NCBI GenBank assembly: GCA_964453055.1
Contig: CAYVOD010000072.1
Span: 1-8,577, forward strand
Origin: UBA2256 sp964453055
GTDB taxonomy: Bacteria > Spirochaetota > Spirochaetia > Treponematales > Rectinemataceae
Direction of reading: 5' to 3'
Length of the DNA: 8,577 nt
In this document: positions 1 to 6,786 of the stretch, piece after piece
How the letters are laid out: every line of letters begins with the position of its first letter
How positions within the stretch are numbered: the first letter of the stretch is position 1
Translations under genes and position numbers: made by a program
Notes under the pieces: model-generated
Database searches by the model: none
What the model saw: the letters and a program-made list of their open reading frames with translations, nothing else
Told to the model about the DNA's origin: nothing

Positions 1-933
1 ATGATGTCGAAGTACATCATCCGACGAGCTCTGAGCCTTATACCGACGATGTTCATCATCGTCACGCTCAGTTTCTTCCTGATCCGGTTCGCTCCAGGCG
101 GCCCCTTTTCCAGCGAGAAGAAGGTGACCGAACAGGTGCTCCAGAACCTGCTCAAGAAGTACCATATGGACGAGCCGCTGGGAAAACAGTACCTGCGGTA
201 TCTCGGCGACGTTCTCAAAGGTGATTTCGGCCCTTCGTTCCGCTACAGGGACAGCACGGTAAACCAGCTCATCGCCCAGACCCTTCCTAATTCCATGATG
301 CTCGGCAGCCTTGCCTTGAGCATGGCTCTGTTTGCGGGCATCGGGGTGGGCATAGTCTCGGCCTTGAAGCAGAACCGGTGGCAGGATTACCTCGCGATGT
401 CCTTCGCCGTCGTCGGCATTTCGATACCCCTATTCGTCATAGGGCCTCTTCTGCAGCTTATTCTGGGTTTGAAGCTACGCTGGCTGCCGATCTCCGGGTG
501 GATTACCAGCCGGGACGGGCTGAAAACCCTCATCATGCCCGCCCTTACCCTTTCCTTTCCTTATTTCGCCTACATCGCCCGGCTCTCCAGGGCGAGCATA
601 CTCGAGGTTCTCAGGTCCGATTACGTACGGACCGCCAGGGCCAAGGGACTTTCCGAAGGAGTCGTGATCGGGAAACACGTGCTCAAGGGTGGTCTCCTGC
701 CCGTCGTATCGTATCTAGGTCCAGCGTTTTCCGGCATAATCACCGGCTCCCTGGTCGTCGAGTCGGTTTTCGCCATTCCCGGCATAGGCCGCGTCTTCGT
801 CCAGTCGGCGCTCAACAGGGATTACACGCTGATCATGGGCGAGGTGATCATGTATTCCCTCATCCTGGTGACCATGAACTTCGTCGTCGACATAGTGTAC
901 GGGTTCCTCGACCCGCGTATTTCGTACAAGTGA
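1..933 (+). CDS. oppB: OppB/DppB-type peptide ABC transporter permease
   Basis: Inner-membrane permease subunit of an oligopeptide/dipeptide (PepT family) ABC importer; it pairs with the OppC protein encoded next to form the transmembrane channel. The 310-residue length fits the family (about 300-340). Residues 1-35 carry the typical N-terminus (positive residues, a membrane helix at about 9-29, then RFAPGGPF). Further hydrophobic segments lie at about 97-120, 128-158, 178-194, 240-262 and 280-300. The cytoplasmic EAA coupling loop is at about 201-235 (EVLRSDYVRTARAKGLSE), and the conserved ending GFLDPRISY is present. Two ATG codons (1 and 4) are possible starts. The window begins at the first, so no ribosome binding site can be judged. 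It is the first visible gene of an opp operon, 13 bases before oppC. The substrate (oligo- or dipeptide) cannot be told from the sequence. Confidence 0.93.
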   Translation: MMSKYIIRRALSLIPTMFIIVTLSFFLIRFAPGGPFSSEKKVTEQVLQNLLKKYHMDEPLGKQYLRYLGDVLKGDFGPSFRYRDSTVNQLIAQTLPNSMMLGSLALSMALFAGIGVGIVSALKQNRWQDYLAMSFAVVGISIPLFVIGPLLQLILGLKLRWLPISGWITSRDGLKTLIMPALTLSFPYFAYIARLSRASILEVLRSDYVRTARAKGLSEGVVIGKHVLKGGLLPVVSYLGPAFSGIITGSLVVESVFAIPGIGRVFVQSALNRDYTLIMGEVIMYSLILVTMNFVVDIVYGFLDPRISYK

Positions 934-946
934 GGAGGAGCCGTAT

Positions 947-2023
947 ATGTCACAGAAACTGAACAGCGCGGTCAACGAATTCAATCAGGAGATGAAGCCC
1001 GTATCCCTCTGGGCGGACGCGTGGAAGCGCCTAAAGCGAAACAAGATGGCCCTCGTCAGCCTCTGGATCGTTGGATTCTACGCCCTGGTGGCCCTTGCCG
1101 CCCCCCTTCTTCCCCTGCACGACTACAGGACCCAGACCCTGAGCCATACCAATTTGAGACCTTCGTTCAAACCCGCGGGGCAGATCGCCCTGGAAGCCGT
1201 GGAAGCCCAGGCGATCCTTCTCAAGGAACGGGTGGACGCGGGAGTCGAATCGCTCAAGCCCAACCTGGAGAGGACCCTTCTTGAGGTCGAGTCCCTGAAG
1301 GCCGCCCTCGAAACCGATCCGGCGAGCAAGAACGTCTATATCATGGGCACGGACTATCTCGGGCGGGATATGCTCGCAAAAACTATCTACGGAGCGAGAA
1401 TCTCCATGATGGTGGGACTGATCGGCACTCTTACGGCGGTCCTGGTGGGCGTCATCATCGGAGCCATATCCGGCTACGTGGGCGGCTGGCTGGACAACCT
1501 GCTGATGCGCTTCGTCGATATCATGTACGGCCTGCCCTATATGCTCATCGTCATCATCCTGATGGCGCTCTTCCGCAAGGAGGGACAGAGCTCGATCGTC
1601 ATTCTTTTCGTCGGCATAGCCCTGGTGTCCTGGCTCACCATAGCCCGAGTCGTGCGTGGGCAAATCATCAGCCTGAAGAATTCAGAATTCGTTGAAGCGG
1701 CGCGCTCGATGGGGGCGGGAACGGGGCGGATAATCTTCCGCCATTTGCTGCCCAACGCCCTTGGGGTCATCATCATCTTCACGAGCCTTTCCCTGCCCAG
1801 CTTCATCATGAGCGAATCCTTCCTTTCCTTCCTCGGCTTGGGCGTGTCGGCTCCCCTTTCTTCCTGGGGCTCCCTTGTCAGCGAGGGCGCGAACACGATG
1901 GAGCTCTATCCCTGGCAGCTTTTGGCGCCGGCGATCGAGATGACCATCTTCCTGTTCTGCATGAACTTCCTGGGCGACGGTCTGCGCGACGCCCTGGATC
2001 CGCAGAGCAAGAACCGAACCTGA
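947..2023 (+). CDS. oppC: OppC/DppC-type peptide ABC transporter permease with enlarged periplasmic loop
   Basis: Second membrane subunit of the peptide importer. The 358 residues exceed the usual ~300. A first membrane helix at about 35-55 follows the family motif WKRLKRNKMALVSL. The conserved GTDYLGRDML sits at 134-143. Later helices lie at about 154-180, 188-208, 215-235, 268-290 and 325-345. The EAA loop is at about 243-270 (SEFVEAARSMGAG...HLLPN), and the protein ends GLRDALDPQ. The extra length falls between helix 1 and GTDYLGRD: residues about 80-125 are rich in Ala, Leu, Glu and Lys and look helical, in a loop that should face the periplasm. The start is well supported: the overlapping oppB stop and AGGAGG at 933-938 lie 8 bases before this ATG. 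Function as OppC is near certain; the insertion's role is unknown. Confidence 0.93.
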   Translation: MSQKLNSAVNEFNQEMKPVSLWADAWKRLKRNKMALVSLWIVGFYALVALAAPLLPLHDYRTQTLSHTNLRPSFKPAGQIALEAVEAQAILLKERVDAGVESLKPNLERTLLEVESLKAALETDPASKNVYIMGTDYLGRDMLAKTIYGARISMMVGLIGTLTAVLVGVIIGAISGYVGGWLDNLLMRFVDIMYGLPYMLIVIILMALFRKEGQSSIVILFVGIALVSWLTIARVVRGQIISLKNSEFVEAARSMGAGTGRIIFRHLLPNALGVIIIFTSLSLPSFIMSESFLSFLGLGVSAPLSSWGSLVSEGANTMELYPWQLLAPAIEMTIFLFCMNFLGDGLRDALDPQSKNRT

Positions 2024-2041
2024 GCAAGGAGCGATGAAACC

Positions 2042-2982
2042 ATGACCAACGAAGTCATTCTACAGGTCAAAGACCTGAAAACCTATTTCACCGTCGACGA
2101 AGGCCTGGTGAAGGCAGTCGACGGCGTCAGTTTCGACCTGCGCAAAGGCGAGACCCTGGGAATCGTGGGGGAGTCGGGTTCGGGCAAGAGCGTCACGAAC
2201 CTTTCGGTGATCAACCTCATCCCCACTCCTCCCGGCAAGATCGCCGGCGGCCAGGTCCTCTTCCACGGCAAGGACCTGCTAAAAATGCCCCAGGCTGAGA
2301 TACGCCAAATCAGGGGCAACAAGATTTCCATGATCTTCCAGGATCCGATGACCTCCTTAAACCCTTTCCTGAGAGTCTCCACCCAAATGATCGAGACTAT
2401 CGTGCTCCATCAAAAGCTGGACAAGGACGCCGCCAGGCAGAAGGCCATCGAGATGCTCAAGCTGGCGGGCATTCCCGCGCCGGAAAAGCGCATCGACCAG
2501 TACCCGCACCAGTTCTCCGGCGGCATGCGCCAGCGGGTGATGATCGCCATGAGCCTCTCCTGCAACCCCGAGATTCTCATCGCCGACGAGCCTACCAGCG
2601 CCCTGGACGTCACCATCCAGGCCCAGATACTCGAGATCATGCAGGAACTCACCAAGAGGCTGGGCACGGCGGTCATCCTGATAACCCATTCCCTGGGGGT
2701 CGTCGCAGGCACCTGCGATACCCTCTGCGTGATGTACGCCGGTCGGATCGTCGAGCGCGGGCCCACGGACGTCATTTTCGAAGACCCGAAACATCCCTAC
2801 ACCAAAGGCCTGATCCGGTCGGTTCCCCGTCTCGACGTGGAGAACTCCGAGCGGCTCTACTCGATCCAAGGCCAGCCGCCCAACGTCATCGACCTGCCCG
2901 ACTGCTGCCCCTTCTATCCCCGCTGCGAAAAGGCGATGGACATATGCAAGAAAAAATATCCCGCGATCGCGGACTTCGAGCA
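2042..2982 (+). CDS. oppD: OppD/DppD-type peptide ABC transporter ATPase, 3' end lost in assembly gap
   Basis: Cytoplasmic ATPase subunit that drives peptide import. About 313 residues are visible. Walker A GESGSGKS is at 43-50, the Q-loop in MIFQDPMTSLNP at about 97-108, the ABC signature FSGGMRQR at 158-165, Walker B ILIADEP at 178-184, the D-loop SALD just after, and the switch His at 216 (ITHS). The oligopeptide-transporter C-terminal domain follows: HPYTKGL at 251-257 and the cysteine motif with C289, C295 and C302. This family motif normally has a fourth Cys near the end, here hidden by the gap; in related proteins it is reported to hold an iron-sulfur cluster. Family members are about 325-340 residues, so only some 15-25 residues are missing. 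The start ATG has AAGGAG at 2026-2031, 10 bases upstream. The gene follows the oppC stop by 18 bases. Confidence 0.92.
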
Positions 2983-3082
2983 NNNNNNNNNNNNNNNNNN
3001 NNNNNNNNNNNNNNNNNNNNNNNNNNNNNNNNNNNNNNNNNNNNNNNNNNNNNNNNNNNNNNNNNNNNNNNNNNNNNNNNNN
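2983..3082. other. Assembly gap (100 Ns)
   Basis: Exactly 100 N characters, the usual placeholder for a scaffold gap of unknown size. The left flank is the last part of OppD and the right flank is the middle of OppF. From family lengths the missing DNA should encode about 15-25 residues of OppD plus about 130-145 residues of OppF, with any intergenic bases. The true gap is therefore likely about 450-520 bases. Confidence 0.97.
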
Positions 3083-3661
3083 GAGCAGCTCATGGAGAGG
3101 GTGGGCCTTTCCCGCTTCTTCAAGAACCGCTATCCCCACGAGTTCTCCGGCGGCCAGCGCCAGCGCATCGGCATCGCCCGAGCCCTGGCCTTGCAGCCCG
3201 AACTGATCCTCTGCGACGAGCCGGTCTCGGCCTTGGACGTGTCCATCCAGTCCCAGATCCTCAACCTGTTCAAGGATCTTCAAGCGGAGTTTGGGCTTAC
3301 CTATTTGTTTATCGCCCACGACCTGGCCGTCATCAAGTATATTTCGGACCGGGTGGCAGTCATGTATCTGGGCTTGATCGTGGAGATTTCCGGGGCGAAG
3401 GACCTGTACAAGAAGCCGTTACATCCCTATACCCAGGCCCTCCTGTCCGCGGCGCCCATCCCCGATCCCAAGGTCGAGGCCCAGCGCAGGCGGATCATCC
3501 TCACCGGCGACGTGCCATCGCCGGACAAGCAGCGGCCGGGCTGCTACTTCTACGACCGCTGCTCCAAGCGCATGGATGTATGCAAGGTTCAGCGGCCCAA
3601 GCTCAAGGAAACAGAGGACGGCCACCAGGTGGCCTGCTTCCTCTACCACAAGCCCGAATGA
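3083..3661 (+). CDS. oppF: OppF/DppF-type peptide ABC transporter ATPase, N-terminal part lost in assembly gap
   Basis: C-terminal 192 residues of the second ATPase of the importer. Counting from the first visible residue, the ABC signature FSGGQRQR is at 21-28, Walker B LILCDEP at 41-47, SALD follows, and the switch His is at 79 (IAHD). HPYTQAL is at 114-120, followed by the C-terminal cysteine motif with C154, C160, C167 and C185. The sequence VSALDVSIQSQ and the ending are typical of OppF rather than OppD. Walker A and the Q-loop are absent only because they lie in the N gap, not because the gene is broken. By chance the 100-base placeholder keeps OppD and OppF in one frame, so automatic annotation may report one 539-residue protein; that would be an artefact. 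A strong terminator follows about 40 bases after the stop. Confidence 0.92.
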   Translation, partial: EQLMERVGLSRFFKNRYPHEFSGGQRQRIGIARALALQPELILCDEPVSALDVSIQSQILNLFKDLQAEFGLTYLFIAHDLAVIKYISDRVAVMYLGLIVEISGAKDLYKKPLHPYTQALLSAAPIPDPKVEAQRRRIILTGDVPSPDKQRPGCYFYDRCSKRMDVCKVQRPKLKETEDGHQVACFLYHKPE

Positions 3662-3703
3662 TCTTGGGATAGCTATATGCGCGCGCCGATCGACAGGCGC
3701 CGC

Positions 3704-3742
3704 GGGGCCGCGCCGGAGCGATCCGGGGCGGCCCCTTTTTTT
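3704..3742 (+). terminator. Rho-independent terminator of the opp operon
   Basis: A GC-rich hairpin has arms at 3704-3717 and 3722-3735 (13 of 14 positions pair, one G-G mismatch) and a 4-base loop GCGA. Seven T follow at 3736-3742. It lies 42 bases after the oppF stop and fits an intrinsic terminator reading rightward. Confidence 0.9.
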
Positions 3743-3747
3743 GCCCT

Positions 3748-3782
3748 AAAAAAAAGGGGCCGCCCGCGATTCGGGCAGCCCC
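3748..3782 (-). terminator. Rho-independent terminator of the SdrD-like lipoprotein gene
   Basis: On the - strand, an 11-bp stem (arms 3782-3772 and 3766-3756, one position pairing as U-G in RNA) with a 5-base loop is followed by eight T (A run at 3748-3755 on the + strand). It lies 25 bases beyond the lipoprotein stop codon. It is placed tail to tail with the opp terminator and shares its CGGCCCC-T-run sequence in inverted form. Confidence 0.9.
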
Positions 3783-3807
3783 ATTGTTTGACGCGGCGCG
3801 CTGTTTG

Positions 3808-5601
3808 CTAGAAGAGCACAGCCCCGCCGTGGCTGTTGTTGTAGGCGTCGTACTTGTCTTTCTGGGCCAGGAGCTGGGCGGAAGTGAAGCTGCCGGAATT
3901 GTCCAGCATATACTCGCCGTCATAGAGGAAGAATCTGGTCACCAGCTCGTTGCCGCCGATGTAGGCGCCCGACGCGTAGTTGAACTCGGAGCCCATGAGC
4001 TGTTTGGACAGAAGCAAGGTCGGGGACGAGCCCGTCGCGCTGAGTATGTCCGAGGCCGCTTTCATCGTCGAAACGTTGAGAGGCTGCAAGGCGAAGTTGG
4101 AAAGGGCGTTTACGTAAGACTGAAGTTTCGCGGCGCTGACCTGGATGCCGTTGGTCTTGCCGCTAATGGCTTTATCCAGGTTGGTCTTCCAGTAGCCGAT
4201 GGTGAAGCCGTTAGCCAGCTTGCCGGGAATCCAGGAGTAATCCACCGCGAAACCGAAATCGGCGTTGGCGGCAATGCCGTTCTCAGGTCTCACGGTTCTC
4301 GAAGCGGCGATGCTGTGCAGGAATCCATCCTTGTCGTCGGCGGTGACCGTGTAGGTAGTCGCGCCTAACAGATGATCGAAGACATAGGAGCCGTCGGCTG
4401 CGCTGGTAGCCGTCGCGCCGTTGCTCAAGCCGAGGGTGAATCCCTTGAGAAGAGGTTCTCCCGCCTGGTAGCGGTCGTCCCTGTTGGCGTCGTAGAAGAC
4501 CAGGCCGGAGATGGTTTCGTGGGAATAGCCGAAATTGACTCCGCTCTCGCTCGCCGATCCGGTCCAGGAAGTTTTGGGATCGAGGTAGGGAGTATGGAAC
4601 TCGCCGCTTACGTCGCCGGCGCTCACGGTATACTGGGCCTGGCCGCCCTTGAGGAATTGGAAGCTGAAGGAACCGTCGCCATCGCTGAGCGTTGTTTTGG
4701 ACGCGGCGCCCGAGAGGCTGATCGAGACATTCGCGATTCCCGTCTCGGTGGAGTCGAATACGCCGTCGGCGTCGGTATCCTTGAAGGCGAAGCCGGAAAT
4801 GGTTTCGTAGTCGAGGCCGAAGTTGACCCCGCTGGCCGATTCGGGCAGTACAAGCGCCTTGGACGCCAAGGGCTCATCGTAGGGAGTAGGCCAGTAATTG
4901 GTCTTGCCCCCCGAAGTCACGGTGTAGCTGCCGGCGGTCAGGTTGGTGAAGCTGTAGAAACCGTCGGAACCTGTCGTATAGGTCGCTCCGCCGCTCAAAC
5001 TGACCGTTACGCCCTCCAGGCCGGCCTCGCCGCTGTCCAGGGTTCCGTTGTGATTGGTATCGTGGAAGACGACGCCGGTGATTGAGTAACCACTGGAATT
5101 TCCGGGTACTGTGGTCGTGGTGGTCCCGCCGGTCGACCATGCGATGTCGATATGGCTGATTTCATAGTTCTGGTCGTTTTTGGTATTCACTTGGGTATAA
5201 AGCTCGGTGTCGCCATACACGCCGGGGCTAGGATAATCGTAGCGGTTGCCTCCAGTGGAGGCTTTGACGTAGATGGCTAGCACGGGCTGGGTCGAGGTGA
5301 AATCGAAACCGATAGCCTCCGATCCTTTGAAATACACCTTGGTGATCGTCACAGGGCCGATTATATCGCCTAGGACGGGAGCGCGATCGAGCTTGGTCGC
5401 GTCGATACCTGCGCTATCACCCATATCCAACACTTCGCGGTAGTTTGAGTCGTTGACGATCAGCAGGGGGGCGGACAAAGACTTGCCGCCTTCCTCCAGC
5501 GCAGCGTCGAATTGCAGTGGGTTGGCGCAGGAAAACAGGAACAGGACGAGGGTGGCGGCCAGCAGGGCAAGCCTGTAGGCCTTCGACAATACTTTTTTCA
5601 T
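3808..5601 (-). CDS. Surface lipoprotein with three SdrD-B/Cna-B-like repeats and C-terminal GYWK domain
   Basis: A 597-residue exported protein. A lysine-rich start, a hydrophobic stretch at about 9-23 and the lipobox LFSC (Cys25) predict a lipid-anchored envelope protein. Phe at the -2 position departs from the strict consensus. Residues about 80-156 form a beta-rich module with AIYVKASTGGNRYDYP and, near its end, ISHIDIAW; I recall this pattern (VKGG...YDY...SHxxF) from the N-termini of other secreted multi-domain proteins. Three repeats follow at 172-265, 266-361 and 362-455, each starting [E/S]xI[ST]G and carrying a D-x-[ND]-x-[ND] acidic loop. Residues 460-597 start with GFTIGYWKTN and end in YDAYNNS, a separate C-terminal domain. 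An upstream ATG at 5613 would add four residues, but GGAGG at 5611-5607 overlaps it and is spaced 5 bases from the ATG at 5601, so the latter is chosen. The role is probably adhesive or structural at the surface; no enzymatic motif is seen. Confidence 0.85.
   Translation of the reverse strand: MKKVLSKAYRLALLAATLVLFLFSCANPLQFDAALEEGGKSLSAPLLIVNDSNYREVLDMGDSAGIDATKLDRAPVLGDIIGPVTITKVYFKGSEAIGFDFTSTQPVLAIYVKASTGGNRYDYPSPGVYGDTELYTQVNTKNDQNYEISHIDIAWSTGGTTTTTVPGNSSGYSITGVVFHDTNHNGTLDSGEAGLEGVTVSLSGGATYTTGSDGFYSFTNLTAGSYTVTSGGKTNYWPTPYDEPLASKALVLPESASGVNFGLDYETISGFAFKDTDADGVFDSTETGIANVSISLSGAASKTTLSDGDGSFSFQFLKGGQAQYTVSAGDVSGEFHTPYLDPKTSWTGSASESGVNFGYSHETISGLVFYDANRDDRYQAGEPLLKGFTLGLSNGATATSAADGSYVFDHLLGATTYTVTADDKDGFLHSIAASRTVRPENGIAANADFGFAVDYSWIPGKLANGFTIGYWKTNLDKAISGKTNGIQVSAAKLQSYVNALSNFALQPLNVSTMKAASDILSATGSSPTLLLSKQLMGSEFNYASGAYIGGNELVTRFFLYDGEYMLDNSGSFTSAQLLAQKDKYDAYNNSHGGAVLF
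4237..5088 (-). repeat. Three tandem SdrD-B-like protein repeats of about 94-96 residues
   Basis: Repeat 1 covers 5088-4807, repeat 2 covers 4806-4519 and repeat 3 covers 4518-4237. Shared landmarks are a start SITG or TISG, F-x-D, an acidic loop of 12 residues (DTNHNGTLDSGE, DTDADGVFDSTE, DANRDDRYQAGE), a V/I-S-L-S-G strand, a D-G-x-[YF]-x-F turn, a Y-T-V-[TS] strand, and a VNFG or DFG end. The repeats are diverged in DNA, so this is an old duplication rather than a recent slippage array. Confidence 0.75.
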
Positions 5602-5606
5602 AAAAA

Positions 5607-5611
5607 CCTCC
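5607..5611 (-). promoter_or_regulatory. Ribosome binding site of the SdrD-like lipoprotein gene
   Basis: GGAGG on the - strand, five bases before the ATG at 5601. It lies right after the alternative upstream ATG (5613), so it cannot serve that one and decides the start. Confidence 0.8.
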
Positions 5612-5648
5612 ATACTTTTTTACAGAAACGAATTCATTTAATGAAGGA

Positions 5649-5678
5649 AATATAATGTATAGGATTTGTGGAATTCAA
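5649..5678 (-). promoter_or_regulatory. Candidate sigma70-type promoter of the SdrD-like lipoprotein gene
   Basis: On the - strand, TTGAAT (5678-5673) and TATATT (5654-5649) are separated by 18 bases. Transcription would start near 5642, leaving a leader of about 40 bases before the ATG at 5601. The region is strikingly AT-rich against its GC-rich surroundings. The exact boxes are an inference; TATACA slightly upstream is an alternative -10. Confidence 0.45.
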
Positions 5679-5687
5679 GCCCCTGAT

Positions 5688-5717
5688 AAAAATATTTGGT
5701 TTATTTAAAAATATTTG
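5688..5717. repeat. Two direct copies of AAAAATATTTG upstream of the lipoprotein promoter
   Basis: Perfect 11-base copies at 5688-5698 and 5707-5717, start to start 19 bases apart (close to two helical turns). Each contains the palindrome AAATATTT. They lie 10-39 bases upstream of the proposed -35 box, where an activator site or an AT-rich UP element would be expected. Confidence 0.6.
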
Positions 5718-5779
5718 ACGAATTGACCGATTTCGCGAGGACGTAGGCGAGGAAGTTTCTTTAAGGCCGCGACGAAAGC

Positions 5780-6382
5780 TTATCGAAGCTCTTCGGCTTT
5801 CGCCTCGCTTTCGAACCTTATCTCGCAGGCTTCGGCAAAGGCTGCGCCTACCTTTTTCAGTCTCGCCGCCCTGCGGGCGGGCAGGCTGTCCACCAGATAG
5901 GCCCGCTCCTCGACCAGATCGACGACCAGGTGGATATAGGGCTTCCGATGTCCCAGGCCGAGTATGGACTTTACACTTGGATCAGGCTTGTCCCTGCCTT
6001 CCATTATCGCGTAGGCCCTCGCCTGTTCGGCCTTTTCCTCCGACGAGCCTTGCACGGTGCCCCGGGCGAAGGCTGAAAGGCGAAATCCTTTCAGTTCGTC
6101 GAAACCGATGTTGATAGTTTTGGCCAAGGGCCAGATTCCGCTTGAGTGAAGCAAGGTCCGGTTAGAGGGATCCGCGGTCCAGCGTTCTACGTAAAAAAGA
6201 CCTAAAAATAGGAGGACCAGGATCAGCCAAGCTACGAGGCTCGGAGCCTCGCCTGAGGAAACGAGGGCGCCGACCACGGCGGCGAGCATTATCGCGGTAA
6301 TGATTCGGTACCAGAGCGGTACGCTATAGATGAGCTTGCCGGAAGCGTCTTTTTTCAGTTGCAGCGGTATTTCCACCCCCAC
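5780..6382 (-). CDS. Hypothetical membrane protein with two membrane segments
   Basis: A 200-residue protein that I do not recognise by name. After a short cytoplasmic start (residues 1-23) come two hydrophobic helices at about 24-41 and 48-65. A soluble part follows with ERWTADPSNRTLLHSSGIWPL at about 66-86 and the possible beta strands TINIGFDELKGFRLSAF at 89-105 and IHLVVDLVEERAYLVD at 140-155. This arrangement (two helices, then a W...D..NR...HS.G start and a beta-rich domain) resembles small bacterial PH-like membrane proteins; that is a resemblance only. The C-terminus is charged and helical. The listed start is GTG at 6382; GTG at 6376 is also possible. Neither has a clear Shine-Dalgarno sequence. 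The frame stays open upstream to a stop at 6419-6421 without ATG, GTG or TTG. The lipoprotein gene downstream is on the same strand but has its own promoter region. Confidence 0.7.
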   Translation of the reverse strand: MGVEIPLQLKKDASGKLIYSVPLWYRIITAIMLAAVVGALVSSGEAPSLVAWLILVLLFLGLFYVERWTADPSNRTLLHSSGIWPLAKTINIGFDELKGFRLSAFARGTVQGSSEEKAEQARAYAIMEGRDKPDPSVKSILGLGHRKPYIHLVVDLVEERAYLVDSLPARRAARLKKVGAAFAEACEIRFESEAKAEELR

Positions 6383-6392
6383 AGGATACCAG

Positions 6393-6420
6393 GAAAAAAG
6401 GCGTTTCGCAATAATCGCCT
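6393..6420 (-). terminator. Weak terminator-like hairpin facing leftward
   Basis: On the - strand, AGGCG (6420-6416) pairs with CGCCT (6403-6399) around a 12-base loop and runs straight into a T tract (A run at 6393-6398 on the + strand). The stem is only 5 bp, so this is a weak call. Its position just before the start of the membrane protein gene is odd, since no leftward gene precedes it in the window. Confidence 0.3.
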
Positions 6421-6435
6421 AGCGCGGCGGCGCCC

Positions 6436-6786
6436 CATACTACCATCACCTACGGCCACAGGACCCATAATTTGGATTCCATCATGGAGCATTTCGAGTA
6501 CATGGTGAATCTTGTGGGAATCGATCACGTCTGCTTCGGCCCGGACACGAATTTCGGCGACCACGCGGGACTGCACCGTATCTTCGCCAAGTTCCTCTCG
6601 ACCGGCCAGACCAAGAACCTGGAGGACGACTACCCCAGGGTGGACTATGTCAAAGGCATGGAAAACCCCAGGGAGGCTTCCAAGAACGTGGTGCGCTGGC
6701 TTGTGGCCCACGGCTACGCCGAAGAAGACATCCGCAAGGTCCTGGGCGGAAACATCCTCAGGGTATGCGCCCAGGTGTGGAAGTAG
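6436..6786 (+). pseudogene. Truncated M19 membrane dipeptidase, C-terminal remnant
   Basis: About 116 residues match the C-terminal end of peptidase family M19 (renal/membrane dipeptidase, a zinc enzyme cleaving dipeptides). The recognisable course is YGHRTHN, HFEYMVNLVGIDHVCFGPDTNFGDHAGLH, YVKGMENPREASKNVVRWLVAHGY and ending VLGGNILRVCAQVW. M19 enzymes are about 330-420 residues, and their zinc ligands (the N-terminal HxD pair, a central Glu and two His) lie in the part that is missing. What remains cannot be an active dipeptidase. A TTG at 6472 could start translation of 104 residues, but family-like sequence begins before it, at about 6436-6471, and the frame is closed by TAA at 6412-6414. 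No other piece of the gene is present in the window. It is either a decayed gene or the product of a rearrangement or misjoin just upstream. A terminator follows 57 bases after the stop. Confidence 0.75.

Noticed and set aside
2042..3661. Single 539-residue double ABC ATPase
   Set aside because: The joint is made of 100 Ns. The second half lacks Walker A because of the gap, and the family lengths fit two separate genes.
3784..5085. Long open frames on the + strand opposite the lipoprotein gene (3784-4368 and 4372-5085)
   Set aside because: They are antisense to a gene with a lipobox, ribosome binding site, clear repeats and a terminator. Their products are Gly/Val/Arg-rich with no domain, as expected from reverse reading of GC-rich coding DNA.
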